Positions 34,042 through 43,786 of a stretch of DNA of 64,000 bases are shown piece after piece. The stretch comes from Thermoproteota archaeon. Lineage in GTDB: Archaea > Thermoproteota > Nitrososphaeria > Nitrososphaerales > Nitrosopumilaceae. The notes under the pieces are model-generated. The model saw only the letters and a program-made list of their open reading frames with translations. It was not told the DNA's origin and made no database searches. The position numbers and the translations under genes are program-made. The stretch lies in assembly GCA_003352285.1 (NCBI GenBank), contig QQVN01000005.1:410380-474379 (forward strand), read 5' to 3'. Every line of letters begins with the position of its first letter. Position 1 is the first letter of the stretch.

Positions 34042-35931
34042 CTAGCTTCCTACCCTTATGATCCCGTTTGTTATCATCCATTCTACCCCTTGCAAAAATT
34101 CAGAATTTGACAAAGTTCCATCAGACCACCACTTTGCATTTGTTCGAAGCCAATTGGGAATTGTAGTTTCAGTGCTTTCCTGTGTGGTAGTTGATGCTGG
34201 AACGTTGATGATTTTTTCATTTATCAAATATTCTAATCCAGCTGCAAAGTCTTTGTCTGAGATTTGTTCATCAGACCACCATTTAGCATTATTCTTAACC
34301 CATTGTGGGATATCATCGGATGCATTCTTTACAGAAACACTTCCAATCATCCAAGGATGCAATGTACAGAAATAATCAAAGTCACCTGCAGATGAAAACT
34401 TGTATGAAAAACTTTGTTTGGTTGCAATGATTCCGCTATCAAAAACACCCGAAGGCCCAGATGACGGAATTCCAGATGTTACAGTATGAGCAGCATTATC
34501 ATTATTTTTCCAAACTACAACTTCATTTTGTTGAACTGATATTGACTTTGGTTCATAACACGAATCATTTCTTTCGCATCCCGGAGATGATGATCCAGAT
34601 CTAATTGAGACTTCATGATCTCCTTTTGTAGTAACTTCTTTTGCTTCGGATACTCTGAATGAAAATTCTCCAGAGGTATCAAAATTATTCACATTAGAAA
34701 TTTTTACTATTGCTGCACCTGTAGTGTCAAATTTTACCCTGATAGAGTCCTTTCCATCTGGTGTCTCTCTTTGTGTTTGAGACTTTACAGTTTTACCATT
34801 TAGTAACACATCTAGATCGTATGATATCTGTGGTATCAATGCATTAGATACAGGATCATGAAATTCAATGTTCAATGTAACATCATTATTTGGATTGATT
34901 TTGCCCTTTGGGCTCAACCACAAATGAAACTTCCAATCTTCTTGAGTTGATAGTTTGATTGATTTTTCTCCTTCTTCTAGAATTGCATCACTCTTTTCTA
35001 CTTCTCGTTGATTCCCAGATTCAATTCCAAAAACTATTCTGTCACGCTGATTAGCAGGGATTTGGTCATAGAGTTTGAGCAGTTTCTGAGTAGGAATCAA
35101 AAAATGAACTACTATTTCTTCATCACCTGAACGATCTATTGTTCCTAGAATCGAGATATCATTTACAGTCATCAAAATATCGTGATTGTTAAATTCAGTA
35201 ATTGATTTTGGGAGATAATACTCTGCATGAACAAAGGGTATTTTTTCAATGAATTTTTTGTCCCAGTTAAATGGCATGAGTGCAGTTAATTTTTTATTTT
35301 TCTCATCAAATGAAAATTCTTCTATCTTGTCAAAATATGTGGCAAACATAAGGTGATATTTTTTATTTTTAATGTCAATCTCGAATGGAATATACTCACC
35401 AATTGTAAGTAAAGTTTCAAAGGTTCTATCATTACCAGAGATAGTTTTTCCATTGATTGAGAGAATTGTGACTTTGACGTTTACTAGTCCGCCTTCTAAA
35501 AATAATGGGCCCTTAATCACAAGCGGACTTGTAATAGTTCCAATCCATTTTCCGTTAGGAGTTTTTTCTCCAGAATAATTTAGCTTTGAATCTGGAATGA
35601 TCTTTATTGATAATTGCTGTTCTGGTGAGAATGCATCAAATGATGCAATCAAATCATTTGTTTGCCCATCATGGATTTCTATGTTATACTCTATGGATGA
35701 GACAGAATTCATAGAGTCTACGTCGATAGTAGTGACAGAGAAATCGATCTCATTCTCATCGCCCTTTAGTACATCGGGATTTGTTTCAACTTTGACTTTG
35801 AGATAATCATTTCCTATCTTGATTGATTCACTCTCAACACTTCCTAACCCATGTCCGTATACCTCACTAGTTCCAGCTATCAGAATTAATGAGATAATTC
35901 CAAAGAGAAAATAATTATTCAAAGTTATCAA
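34042..35931 (-). CDS. Secreted cupredoxin protein with two C-terminal Trp repeats
   Basis: A 629-residue protein with a signal peptide (about 1-27). The first ~440 residues are beta-rich domains of unknown fold. Then a type I copper domain runs at ~450-540: a WKNNDNAAHTVTSG strand gives the first His, YFCTLHPWMIG the Cys, second His and Met. So it should bind one copper as a plastocyanin-type electron carrier. Two Trp repeats (IPQWVKNNAKWWS and IPNWLRTNAKWWS) end the protein. Thaumarchaeal electron transport is rich in such copper proteins. Confidence 0.88.
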   Translation of the reverse strand: MITLNNYFLFGIISLILIAGTSEVYGHGLGSVESESIKIGNDYLKVKVETNPDVLKGDENEIDFSVTTIDVDSMNSVSSIEYNIEIHDGQTNDLIASFDAFSPEQQLSIKIIPDSKLNYSGEKTPNGKWIGTITSPLVIKGPLFLEGGLVNVKVTILSINGKTISGNDRTFETLLTIGEYIPFEIDIKNKKYHLMFATYFDKIEEFSFDEKNKKLTALMPFNWDKKFIEKIPFVHAEYYLPKSITEFNNHDILMTVNDISILGTIDRSGDEEIVVHFLIPTQKLLKLYDQIPANQRDRIVFGIESGNQREVEKSDAILEEGEKSIKLSTQEDWKFHLWLSPKGKINPNNDVTLNIEFHDPVSNALIPQISYDLDVLLNGKTVKSQTQRETPDGKDSIRVKFDTTGAAIVKISNVNNFDTSGEFSFRVSEAKEVTTKGDHEVSIRSGSSSPGCERNDSCYEPKSISVQQNEVVVWKNNDNAAHTVTSGIPSSGPSGVFDSGIIATKQSFSYKFSSAGDFDYFCTLHPWMIGSVSVKNASDDIPQWVKNNAKWWSDEQISDKDFAAGLEYLINEKIINVPASTTTQESTETTIPNWLRTNAKWWSDGTLSNSEFLQGVEWMITNGIIRVGS

Positions 35932-35953
35932 TTTAGAAAAATTTCAAGGTCAC

Positions 35954-35979
35954 AAAAAGGTTTAGACTTTGATTAAACC
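35954..35979 (-). terminator. Terminator-like hairpin after the 661-residue protein gene
   Basis: On the minus strand GGTTTA pairs with TAAACC across a 9-base loop and is followed at once by TTTTT. The hairpin overlaps the stop codon region of the gene at 35962-37947. The T run lies just inside the gap before the cupredoxin gene, so it should end or thin transcripts before that gene. Confidence 0.5.
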
Positions 35980-37947
35980 AGATGAGATCAGAAACTGGAT
36001 TCCATTTGTAAACTCAATGTCAGAGATGTGACCTTCTGACCACCATACTGCGTTGTTTCTTACCCAATCAGGAATCGATGTTTCACTGATTACTTCTTCA
36101 TCTGTTGTTTCTTCTGATGTTGGAATTTCGATTATTCGTTGTTGAATTAGATACTCTATTCCACTTGCAAACTCTTTATCATCAATTTTAACATCGCCCC
36201 ACCAGGCTGCATTTTTCTTTACCCAATCAGGTATGACTATATCGGTAGCAACTGGAGTAATGAGAACTTTGTTTGGTTTGGTTTCTTGAGTTGGTGTTAT
36301 TACAGAAGGCTCTTCAGATGGAGATGTAATGTCTGTATTTCCATTCATTATTCCTTTGCTGTAGGGTAAATCATAGATTATTGCCTTGGAAGTTATATCC
36401 ACTTGATCTTGACGTGAGAATGGTTTTGGTAGTGTCAAATCAGTATATTCAATGTAGATAGTATCTTGATCAGATACACGTAGTCTGTCTAATTTGTCTG
36501 AGGAATCATCAGTGGTAACACGGAATTCTCCTTTAAGGACATCAATAAAGTGTGCATGTGTACGACCTTCAAACTCTGGTGTTTGACCAGCCTTTTTGAA
36601 AGCACTGTGTTTGCCAACAATTTGTTGTAAAACAGCTTCAGGTGCGACTTGGAAAGAAAAGTCTTCACCTAATCCAGAATTAAACACATTCTTGACTACA
36701 ACTTTGACAGAACCACGTTCATCAAATCTGATTGGCTCAATGCCGTGTCCATCATCAAAGTAGCGGTTGTTTCTAGTTTCAACTAGCTCACCATTAAAGT
36801 AAATTTCCATATCATAGCTAAGCTTCTTTTGGTGAATGTCAGTCTTTCCAGTATGTACCATTAGATTAAGATGGTAATCTTGATCAACTCCAATTACACC
36901 TCCTGGTTCCCACCAAAAGTATATCTTCCATTTTCCATCAGGAGTGTATTTTGTAAGTGATGATGCTGCAGGTTCTGATAATGGTTCACTTATTCCTTCA
37001 TATTCAACGGCTGAACCATGATCATGGTTTGGGATGAACTGTACAGGGACATAAATTCCAGATTCATCAGATTCAGACCAAGCACGAATCCAATATGTGA
37101 AGAATTCTGCATGATGTACCCATAAATCTGCATCATGCAAGGTAAATGTGACTAGTTCATCAGTGGTAAAAGTTTCCTTATCAAAGGATATCTCACCCAT
37201 TCTCCATGTCCATGTTGCAGTCTTTGAAACTACAACATTGTCATTTGCTTCCCATGATACTGTTACAGCACCGTTTTGGAAGTTTGTTGTTAATCTTGCA
37301 GCTACATCATAAGCACTACCAAGTATGGCATCAGAACATGCTGGCTTATGATGCATCATTTGGGCATGTGCTTCAGGGAGGAATGTGTTAAGCATTCCTG
37401 AAAATAAGAAAGAGTGTAATTTGATTAATGGGAATATGAACCCGTGGCCGTGTCCACCACTACTCGATGGTCTACAATTGGGGGTAATATTTTCACCATA
37501 ATTAGATGAGGTGTGACCGTGTGCCTTTACTGTTTGACCATTTTCATTATGAACAATATAGTGTTGACCATTTAGTTTCACAACACCAAAGAAAAGTCCT
37601 GTATCGGGTCCAGTTTCTGAAAAGACTGCTGTTGTAACCTTGTAATCTCTAGTTGCAATTGTAATCTTGCTTCCATATGCCTCACCAATGTGATCAATTA
37701 AGAGTTCATCCTCATTCCATCCTGGAGCATAAATTAAGACATTAACTCTGTCTGTCCATGTGTAGCCTTCATATTTTTCATCACATTCTTGCATCGTCAT
37801 TGCCTGATTTGAACAAAATTTCATAATTACACCTGTTGCCTTTTTTGTATTTGAGAATCCAGATTCAGAAGATGCACTTTGCACTGGGATAGACATCACC
37901 AAAGTTGCTAATAGAACAAATATCATTAGTTGTGATGCCTTTACCAT
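35962..37947 (-). CDS. Large secreted protein with two C-terminal Trp repeats
   Basis: A 661-residue protein with a signal peptide (about 1-26). The first domain (~30-150) is beta-rich with Asn/Gly loops. A His/Gly-rich stretch lies near 165-175. Residues ~215-470 show Ig-like strands and many aromatic residues. Two Trp repeats follow at about 570-605 and 625-660 (IPDWVKKNAAWWG, IPDWVRNNAVWWS). It may be a cell-surface or copper-related protein, like its neighbour. The promoter region contains the exact 25-bp dyad at 37988-38012 just upstream of a TTTAATAAA box. Confidence 0.8.
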   Translation of the reverse strand: MVKASQLMIFVLLATLVMSIPVQSASSESGFSNTKKATGVIMKFCSNQAMTMQECDEKYEGYTWTDRVNVLIYAPGWNEDELLIDHIGEAYGSKITIATRDYKVTTAVFSETGPDTGLFFGVVKLNGQHYIVHNENGQTVKAHGHTSSNYGENITPNCRPSSSGGHGHGFIFPLIKLHSFLFSGMLNTFLPEAHAQMMHHKPACSDAILGSAYDVAARLTTNFQNGAVTVSWEANDNVVVSKTATWTWRMGEISFDKETFTTDELVTFTLHDADLWVHHAEFFTYWIRAWSESDESGIYVPVQFIPNHDHGSAVEYEGISEPLSEPAASSLTKYTPDGKWKIYFWWEPGGVIGVDQDYHLNLMVHTGKTDIHQKKLSYDMEIYFNGELVETRNNRYFDDGHGIEPIRFDERGSVKVVVKNVFNSGLGEDFSFQVAPEAVLQQIVGKHSAFKKAGQTPEFEGRTHAHFIDVLKGEFRVTTDDSSDKLDRLRVSDQDTIYIEYTDLTLPKPFSRQDQVDITSKAIIYDLPYSKGIMNGNTDITSPSEEPSVITPTQETKPNKVLITPVATDIVIPDWVKKNAAWWGDVKIDDKEFASGIEYLIQQRIIEIPTSEETTDEEVISETSIPDWVRNNAVWWSEGHISDIEFTNGIQFLISSGLIKV

Positions 37948-37987
37948 TGTACAATGTTTTTAGATAAAATTTTTATTAAAAGTAGAA

Positions 37988-38012
37988 TGGTTCATTCTAA
38001 GAATGTACCAAT
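37988..38012. promoter_or_regulatory. 25-bp dyad, copy 1, between divergent genes
   Basis: The left arm is TGGTTCATTCT and the right arm AGAATGTACCA, with one base between and AT at the right edge. The stretch is the exact reverse complement of the one at 40817-40841. It sits between a minus-strand TATA-like box at about 37973-37981 and a plus-strand one at about 38014-38021. Leaderless starts for the genes at 37947 and 38045 fit both. It is a candidate operator or activator site for both genes. Confidence 0.75.
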
Positions 38013-38044
38013 TATCTATTAATTTTTTTTCAAAATAAAAAATT

Positions 38045-39367
38045 ATGACATATGAAGAATTATTTTTAATTATTTTCAGCATACTGATTGTTTTTCCATC
38101 TGCATCATCTGTATTTGGTGAAGAGGAATCAATTCTTCCAAATTGGATTAAACAAGTAATAGAATTGTGGGTAAATGAAAAAATTTCTGACCAAGAATTT
38201 ATCGACTTGATTGAGAATGTTCTAAATAGTCAGATTATTCCTTCCGAAGTTACTTTAGATGAATCATCGGTTTTGCTTGTTCCAAAAAATGAAATCAATG
38301 AAAAGACTGGCGTATTTGTAGGAAAAGACAATCAAAGTATACCGCTATGGGCTAAAGAGCGAGCTGCATGGTGGGTTGAAGGAAAGATTACTGATGAACA
38401 GTTTCTTCGAACACTTCATTATTTGAGAAACATGGGAATTATGGAGTATAATCCTGAAATCAGTATATTTTCAGAAGAGGATACGCACGACTCTAGTCTA
38501 GAAAAATATCTCTTGACCCAAGAGGAAATATCTAGATTTACTCAAGGAACGATTTGGAGGTTTGTTTCAACCGAATATGAATTTGAAGAAAAAGAAGGAG
38601 TTGTTGATTCTGTGAAAATTATTCTAAAAGACATCAAGCGTATGCATGATCCGATATTCAACAAATACAAAGTTCCATCAATGATGATGCAGATAACAGA
38701 ATTTAACAACAAAAAAGATTTAGAAAATTATTGGAATTCTTTTGAAAAAGATAGTGAAGGAAGTATTTTTTCAAGAGCATATATGGTAGGATCACCAAGT
38801 GACAACTCGGATTGCTTTTTTAGTTATACATATGAGGGTGCAGTAACCTCATGCAATTATGATAACATGATAATTCAAGTTGTGATTTATGATGAGTATA
38901 ATGAACATTATGAGTATGGCAAAAAAAATCTTCTGATTGACCGAAGTGAGCCATCAACAAGATTCATGAGCGAAATTTTACAAAAGATTGCCAAATACAA
39001 AAATCAAAAAGTAAATGAAAGACTGGATTATGTTTTACAAAAAAATTCATCAGATGAAGATGAAAAAATAATTAATAGAGAGCCAGAAAAATCTAAAATT
39101 TTTGGAATAAAGAATTTTTCATGCCAACGAGATGATTTTGGACTAGTAAAGATTTCAGGACAATACAACAATGATGAAAGGCAAAAACAAAACGTTGATT
39201 TGCAGATCACATTTTTTGATAGTAATAATTTACCGGTAGGAAAAAACACTGTCAGTCTTTATGATGTAAAAGAATTTGAAAGTAGGAAATTCATTGGATA
39301 CACAAAGTGGACTGGTCAATTTTTATCCTGTGATGCATCTGTATTGGACTCAAAGAGTCCTACTTAA
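38045..39367 (+). CDS. Exported protein with two N-terminal Trp repeats
   Basis: A 440-residue protein. A signal peptide lies at about 1-25. The two ~35-residue repeats are at 31-66 and 99-133 here, thus at the N-terminus instead of the C-terminus: LPNWIKQVIELWVNE and IPLWAKERAAWWVEG. The rest (~140-440) has no known family; it includes two Cys near 258 and 268, a long charged stretch near 320-350 and a C-terminal beta-rich domain with Cys at ~360 and 429. Transcribed from the dyad-flanked promoter at 37988-38012. Eight bases overlap the convergent gene. Confidence 0.75.
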   Translation: MTYEELFLIIFSILIVFPSASSVFGEEESILPNWIKQVIELWVNEKISDQEFIDLIENVLNSQIIPSEVTLDESSVLLVPKNEINEKTGVFVGKDNQSIPLWAKERAAWWVEGKITDEQFLRTLHYLRNMGIMEYNPEISIFSEEDTHDSSLEKYLLTQEEISRFTQGTIWRFVSTEYEFEEKEGVVDSVKIILKDIKRMHDPIFNKYKVPSMMMQITEFNNKKDLENYWNSFEKDSEGSIFSRAYMVGSPSDNSDCFFSYTYEGAVTSCNYDNMIIQVVIYDEYNEHYEYGKKNLLIDRSEPSTRFMSEILQKIAKYKNQKVNERLDYVLQKNSSDEDEKIINREPEKSKIFGIKNFSCQRDDFGLVKISGQYNNDERQKQNVDLQITFFDSNNLPVGKNTVSLYDVKEFESRKFIGYTKWTGQFLSCDASVLDSKSPT

Positions 39368-40706
39368 TCAAATGGGCAAAGTTTGACGTAATATCGTTAA
39401 ATCTAGTCATACTAGGCTCTAATTTTGCAAATTCCACACTAGCACAGTGCATTAACCATTGTTGTACAGCGTCAGATTCTGCAATGTTGGATTTTCGAAT
39501 AATTGAGATTAGCTCAATACTAGTCATTTCATAAGTAATGCCAAATCTGTTGCAGTAGTAGTATCTTATTGCCTGACTGAGTTTTTCATATGCATCCTTT
39601 CTTTGTCCGCCATTGAATAGAGAAATTGATTCATCAAGCATTACTGCTGTTTGTTTTTTGAAATCAACTTGGGTTGAAACAGTTTGCAATAACGGTGCCT
39701 CTAATTTTCTTTCCCAAGGCTTTTTGTGCATCAAATATCCCAAAACAATCAATGCAACAACTACGGGTATCATAATCAGTATCACATAGTTGTCAATTGA
39801 TGTTGTTGGTTGTAGTTCAAAGATTGGTCTTTCATTGAGTGCATCTCTGATATGCTTTGTATTTTCAAATTGCGGTCTTTCTAATTTTAGATTATCAAAT
39901 ATCCTGCTCCTAGTGTCTTGAGGTGTTGAAACCATTACCTCTAATTCTTTTAGTGATCCATCAGGTTGAAGTTTCTTACCAGTAAGTAGTTCTTCAAATA
40001 TTTGCTGACTTTGAGCAGTTAGATCCTCTATCATGCGTTCACGCATTTGGGTTTGATCTAATCTCAAGTAGTTAGGTGACAGTTCATTTAGATCAAACTC
40101 TCCACCGTATTTTTGACTGTTAGCAATAATCTCTCTTGCCTTATCTAATGCAGCTGGTGAGAAGACACCGTTTGGAATTGCTTCCAAATCATCAAGATCA
40201 TAACCACGTTCAAGTAGAAATAATTCCAAATTAGAGTTTGGATAATAATCAAATGCAACACCACGAATAATGTATCGTTGTTCTCCTACTGGATCTAAAA
40301 GTGCTTCAGCGACTTCAACATAGCCATCTGAATATCTATCATGATATTTTATTTTGTGTAACCAGTTTTCCTCACTCAGATCTCTTTGATCAATTAAGAC
40401 TTTGTTTAGTATTTGACCTTCTTCGGATTCTATGGTTATTGCATGATCACCAATGCTGTAACCATTACCTGTAACAAATTTATCATAGTACACTTTTTCA
40501 GATTCTTTTTTTTGCTCCTCTATGATGTTTTCATAATTTGAGATGATTTGATTTGAAGATGTTTGTAATCCAGAATTCAGCTGTCCCTCTATCATCCAAT
40601 CAATTTGGATATCAGGATGTGCTGCATAGATTGGATTTGTATAAAGTATCAGTGGTAACAAAAGCAGACAAAGTAGAAATTTTTTGAATCGAATAATTTG
40701 TTGCAT
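39360..40706 (-). CDS. Membrane protein divergent from moxR, DUF4129-like C-terminus
   Basis: A 448-residue protein. A signal/anchor lies at about 9-27, a large outside domain to ~305, a membrane helix at ~311-331, and a cytoplasmic part to the end. The last ~80 residues (AIRYYYCNRFGITYEMTSIELI) resemble the DUF4129 domain that often accompanies MoxR and DUF58 genes. A GGAGAT Shine-Dalgarno site stands before the ATG at 40706. The dyad at 40817-40841 separates its promoter from that of moxR. It probably links the MoxR/VWA module to the envelope. Confidence 0.72.
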   Translation of the reverse strand: MQQIIRFKKFLLCLLLLPLILYTNPIYAAHPDIQIDWMIEGQLNSGLQTSSNQIISNYENIIEEQKKESEKVYYDKFVTGNGYSIGDHAITIESEEGQILNKVLIDQRDLSEENWLHKIKYHDRYSDGYVEVAEALLDPVGEQRYIIRGVAFDYYPNSNLELFLLERGYDLDDLEAIPNGVFSPAALDKAREIIANSQKYGGEFDLNELSPNYLRLDQTQMRERMIEDLTAQSQQIFEELLTGKKLQPDGSLKELEVMVSTPQDTRSRIFDNLKLERPQFENTKHIRDALNERPIFELQPTTSIDNYVILIMIPVVVALIVLGYLMHKKPWERKLEAPLLQTVSTQVDFKKQTAVMLDESISLFNGGQRKDAYEKLSQAIRYYYCNRFGITYEMTSIELISIIRKSNIAESDAVQQWLMHCASVEFAKLEPSMTRFNDITSNFAHLIK

Positions 40707-40816
40707 GATAAATCTCCAAAATCAAGTACACGTGTGTGAATCATGAAAAATGGACAGAAATGATTCCCGTATAGTCAATTTCAAGAATTCAAAGGCAAAA
40801 AACAACTATAATGAAA

Positions 40817-40841
40817 ATTGGTACATTCTTAGAATGAACCA
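40817..40841. promoter_or_regulatory. 25-bp dyad, copy 2, between divergent genes
   Basis: Left arm ATTGGTACATTCT, right arm AGAATGAACCA, sharing a base at the centre. It is the exact reverse complement of 37988-38012, all 25 bases. A CTATAATGA stretch at 40804-40811 is the minus-strand TATA candidate, and TGCTATTAATGC at 40845-40856 that of the moxR gene, whose TTG start is about 26 bases on. The two copies thus lie in the same position between divergent promoters. Confidence 0.78.
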
Positions 40842-40877
40842 CTTTGCTATTAATGCAAAAACTCAGAAAATACAATA

Positions 40878-41900
40878 TTGGCACTGAGAGAGTATGAACC
40901 CGATTTTCAAATATCAAATAAGGACATAGAAGATCTAAATCAGAAATCACAAGAGTATGCTCAAAAATTATCCAGTGTATTAGAAGAGTCCCAGAAGGTA
41001 ATAGTTGGACAACAGAATGTAATTAGAAAAATTCTCATTTCAGTTATTGCAAATGGTCATGTTCTACTTGAAAGTGTACCAGGTTTGGCAAAAACACTCA
41101 TGGTAAAGACAATGGCAAATATTTTCAATGTAGAGGATGTTAGAATTCAGTTTACTCCAGACCTATTACCTGCAGACATTCTTGGAACAAAAATTTACAA
41201 AAATGTTTCAGGAAATTTTGTAACCCAGAAAGGACCAATCTTTCACAACTTTGTTCTAGCTGATGAGATTAATCGTGCACCACCAAAGGTTCAATCAGCA
41301 TTATTAGAAGCCATGCAGGAAAGACAAGTAAGCATTCATGGTGACACATTCAAGCTACCAAAACCGTTTCTAGTTCTTGCAACACAAAATCCAATAGAAA
41401 ATGAAGGAACATACAAGCTACCTGAAGCACAAGTAGACAGATTTGCACTAAAGATTTTGATTGGTTATCCTTCAAAAGATGAAGAAGTATCAATTATTGA
41501 GCGCAATTCAAACGGTTATGAAGAATCAGTAAAGTCATTGATTAAACCAGAAGAGATCATTGAGATTCAGAAATTTAATGAAAACATCTATGCAGACAAA
41601 GTAATTACAGAATACATTGCAGACATTGTAAACGCAACAAGAAATCCAAAAGAGTACGAACTTGATCTAGCTAGCATGATAGAGTTTGGAGCATCGCCAA
41701 GAGCCTCAATTTGGTTGATGAGAGCAGCAAAGGCAAATGCATTACTCAATGGAAGGGGATTCGTAATTCCTGAAGATGTAAAGGAAGTTGCACATGAAGT
41801 TCTCAGACACAGAGTTATTCTGACATTTGAGGCAGAAGCAAACGGAATTAACACAGATAAGATAATCGACTTTGTTTTAGAAAAGATCACTACACCGTAG
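40878..41900 (+). CDS. MoxR-family AAA ATPase
   Basis: A 340-residue AAA+ ATPase of the MoxR branch. Walker A is ESVPGLAKTLMVKT (about 57-70), Walker B is FVLADEINR near 121, sensor 1 is ATQNP near 165, and sensor 2 lies in ASPRASIWL near 275. MoxR proteins act as chaperones that insert metal cofactors or assemble protein complexes, working with VWA-domain partners. Two such partner genes follow. TTG start at 40878; 26 bases upstream lies a TATA-like box preceded by the dyad. First gene of a three-gene operon. Confidence 0.93.
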   Translation: MALREYEPDFQISNKDIEDLNQKSQEYAQKLSSVLEESQKVIVGQQNVIRKILISVIANGHVLLESVPGLAKTLMVKTMANIFNVEDVRIQFTPDLLPADILGTKIYKNVSGNFVTQKGPIFHNFVLADEINRAPPKVQSALLEAMQERQVSIHGDTFKLPKPFLVLATQNPIENEGTYKLPEAQVDRFALKILIGYPSKDEEVSIIERNSNGYEESVKSLIKPEEIIEIQKFNENIYADKVITEYIADIVNATRNPKEYELDLASMIEFGASPRASIWLMRAAKANALLNGRGFVIPEDVKEVAHEVLRHRVILTFEAEANGINTDKIIDFVLEKITTP

Positions 41901-41902
41901 CA

Positions 41903-42784
41903 ATGACTAATTTATCTGAGCTCCTAAAGAAGATAAAAAATCTTGAAATCAATACAAAGACCCTAGTTGAAGGAATGGAATCAGGAGGATACCGCTCTCG
42001 ATTTCGAGGTGGCGGAATAGAGTTCTCAGAAGTGCGTGGTTACATGCCTGGAGATGATGCCAGAAGAATTGACTGGAATGTTTCTGCTCGATACGATAAC
42101 CTGTTTGTCAAGGAATTTGTTGAGGAAAAGGAGCTAAACGTCTATGTGGTAGTGGATTTGTCAGCCAGTAACGATTTTGGCTTTGAGAAGAGCAAAAAAG
42201 AGCTTGCCTTTGAAATTACTGCATCACTGATATTTTCTGCATTAAAAAATAATGATAGAGTTGGAATGGGAGTTTTTACAAATACCCTGGAAAAGTTTGT
42301 TCCAGCCAAGAAGGGAAAAAGGCATATGCTACAGATTCTTCAGCAGCTTTTAGATCATAATCCTTCAAGCAAGGAGACAAACATCTTTCAGTCAATCTCA
42401 GATCTTTACAAAAAATTAAGAAGGCGCAGTGTAGTCATAATTATTTCGGATTTCTTGTCAGATTCATTTTCTAAACCATTGCAGCTCTTAAAATTACAAC
42501 ATCAGGTAATCTTGGTAAATATTTCAGATATTCGTGAAAGAGTAATTCCAGATATTGGACATGCATACTTGGAAGATGCTGAATCTGGAGAACAAATTTT
42601 AGTAAATACTTCGGATAAGAGATTCCAAGAGCAATACACAAAACTAATCGATGATGCATCAAAAAAAATTCATTATGATGCACGAAAGTTAGGCATTGAT
42701 ATGTTGAATTTAAGTAATGAAGAACCATTTGACATTACATTCAATCAATATTTTAGAAACAAGATGAGGTCACACTTACAATGA
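41903..42784 (+). CDS. DUF58-domain protein with VWA-like fold
   Basis: A 293-residue protein. The DUF58 signature GDDARRIDWNVSARYDNLFV lies at 50-69, and the following domain carries a MIDAS-like DLSAS (~88) and a late ISDF group. It has no clear membrane segments. It follows moxR by two bases and overlaps the next gene by four (ATGA), so it is translated together with both. DUF58 proteins are the standard middle partner in MoxR gene sets. Confidence 0.92.
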   Translation: MTNLSELLKKIKNLEINTKTLVEGMESGGYRSRFRGGGIEFSEVRGYMPGDDARRIDWNVSARYDNLFVKEFVEEKELNVYVVVDLSASNDFGFEKSKKELAFEITASLIFSALKNNDRVGMGVFTNTLEKFVPAKKGKRHMLQILQQLLDHNPSSKETNIFQSISDLYKKLRRRSVVIIISDFLSDSFSKPLQLLKLQHQVILVNISDIRERVIPDIGHAYLEDAESGEQILVNTSDKRFQEQYTKLIDDASKKIHYDARKLGIDMLNLSNEEPFDITFNQYFRNKMRSHLQ

Positions 42785-43731
42785 ATATTCAGTTTGAGTT
42801 CTTGCCAGCATTATTGTTACTTGCAATAATTCCAGGATTGTTTTTCTTGTATTCAAAATACAACTCTAGTAAAAAAGAATCACTTTTGAAATTTAGCTCA
42901 TTGAGCATAATAAAAAAAGCAATTTCTGGAAAAAGTTTTCTTAGAAAACATCTTCCATTTGTGTTATTACTGATAGTTGTATCTCTAATAATCATTGCAC
43001 TGGCAAATCCACAGATACCATCATTTTCAGTCGAAAAGGGAATTAATCTAAGTATAGTAATTGATGGTTCGGAAAGCATGTCAGCAAAAGATTATCAGCC
43101 AACGAGAATGGAGGCGGCTAAAAGAGCAGTCAGTAGTTTGGTAGGAAAATTAAATCAAAATGACAATGTTGGAATAGTTCTTTTTGAATCAGGAGCAACT
43201 ACAATCTCATACATGACACCAGTCAAGGAGAAAACCATTGATGCCATTTCATCAATACAACAGAGTCAGGGAGCAACTGCCCTTGGAGACGGAGTGTCTT
43301 TGGGAATTGATATGGTATCATCAATCCCAGACAAGAAGAATATTCTCATTCTTCTTAGTGATGGTGTTCATAATTCTGGCTTAATCACGCCTGATGAGGC
43401 CATAGATTATGCTAAGATGAACAATGTTCAGATTCACACAATTGGTCTAGGTTCTGAAGAGCCAGTATTTCTAAGAAATGACGTGTATGGGGAACCACAA
43501 TATGTTGAGCTAGACGAACAGACTCTGAAGAAAATTGCAGATGAGACAAATGGAAAATATTTCAAATCTGTAGATGAAAAAACTCTAAACGAAATATTCA
43601 CACTTCTTAGCTCAAACATGGAATACCAAATAGAGTGGGCATCAATTAGTCAGTGGTTTATTGGTGCTGCAATGGCTTTGCTTTTAGCTAATGTCTATAT
43701 CATTTATGGTAGATATAGAATTGCAGCTTAA
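42781..43731 (+). CDS. VWA-domain membrane protein, BatA-like
   Basis: A 316-residue protein. Membrane segments lie at about 5-24 and 58-77, then a von Willebrand A domain at ~88-280 with the MIDAS motif DGSES near 96 and conserved Thr and Asp residues later (GATALGDG, LLSDGVH), and a last membrane helix at ~290-311. This topology is that of BatA/BatB proteins. With MoxR and DUF58 it makes the full set of the module. Its substrate may be one of the secreted proteins nearby; that is inference. Confidence 0.9.
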   Translation: MNIQFEFLPALLLLAIIPGLFFLYSKYNSSKKESLLKFSSLSIIKKAISGKSFLRKHLPFVLLLIVVSLIIIALANPQIPSFSVEKGINLSIVIDGSESMSAKDYQPTRMEAAKRAVSSLVGKLNQNDNVGIVLFESGATTISYMTPVKEKTIDAISSIQQSQGATALGDGVSLGIDMVSSIPDKKNILILLSDGVHNSGLITPDEAIDYAKMNNVQIHTIGLGSEEPVFLRNDVYGEPQYVELDEQTLKKIADETNGKYFKSVDEKTLNEIFTLLSSNMEYQIEWASISQWFIGAAMALLLANVYIIYGRYRIAA

Positions 43732-43786
43732 CCATACTTAGAATAAAAAATAAAAAGAAAAGAAAAGTGAAAAAGACTTTGCTGTC

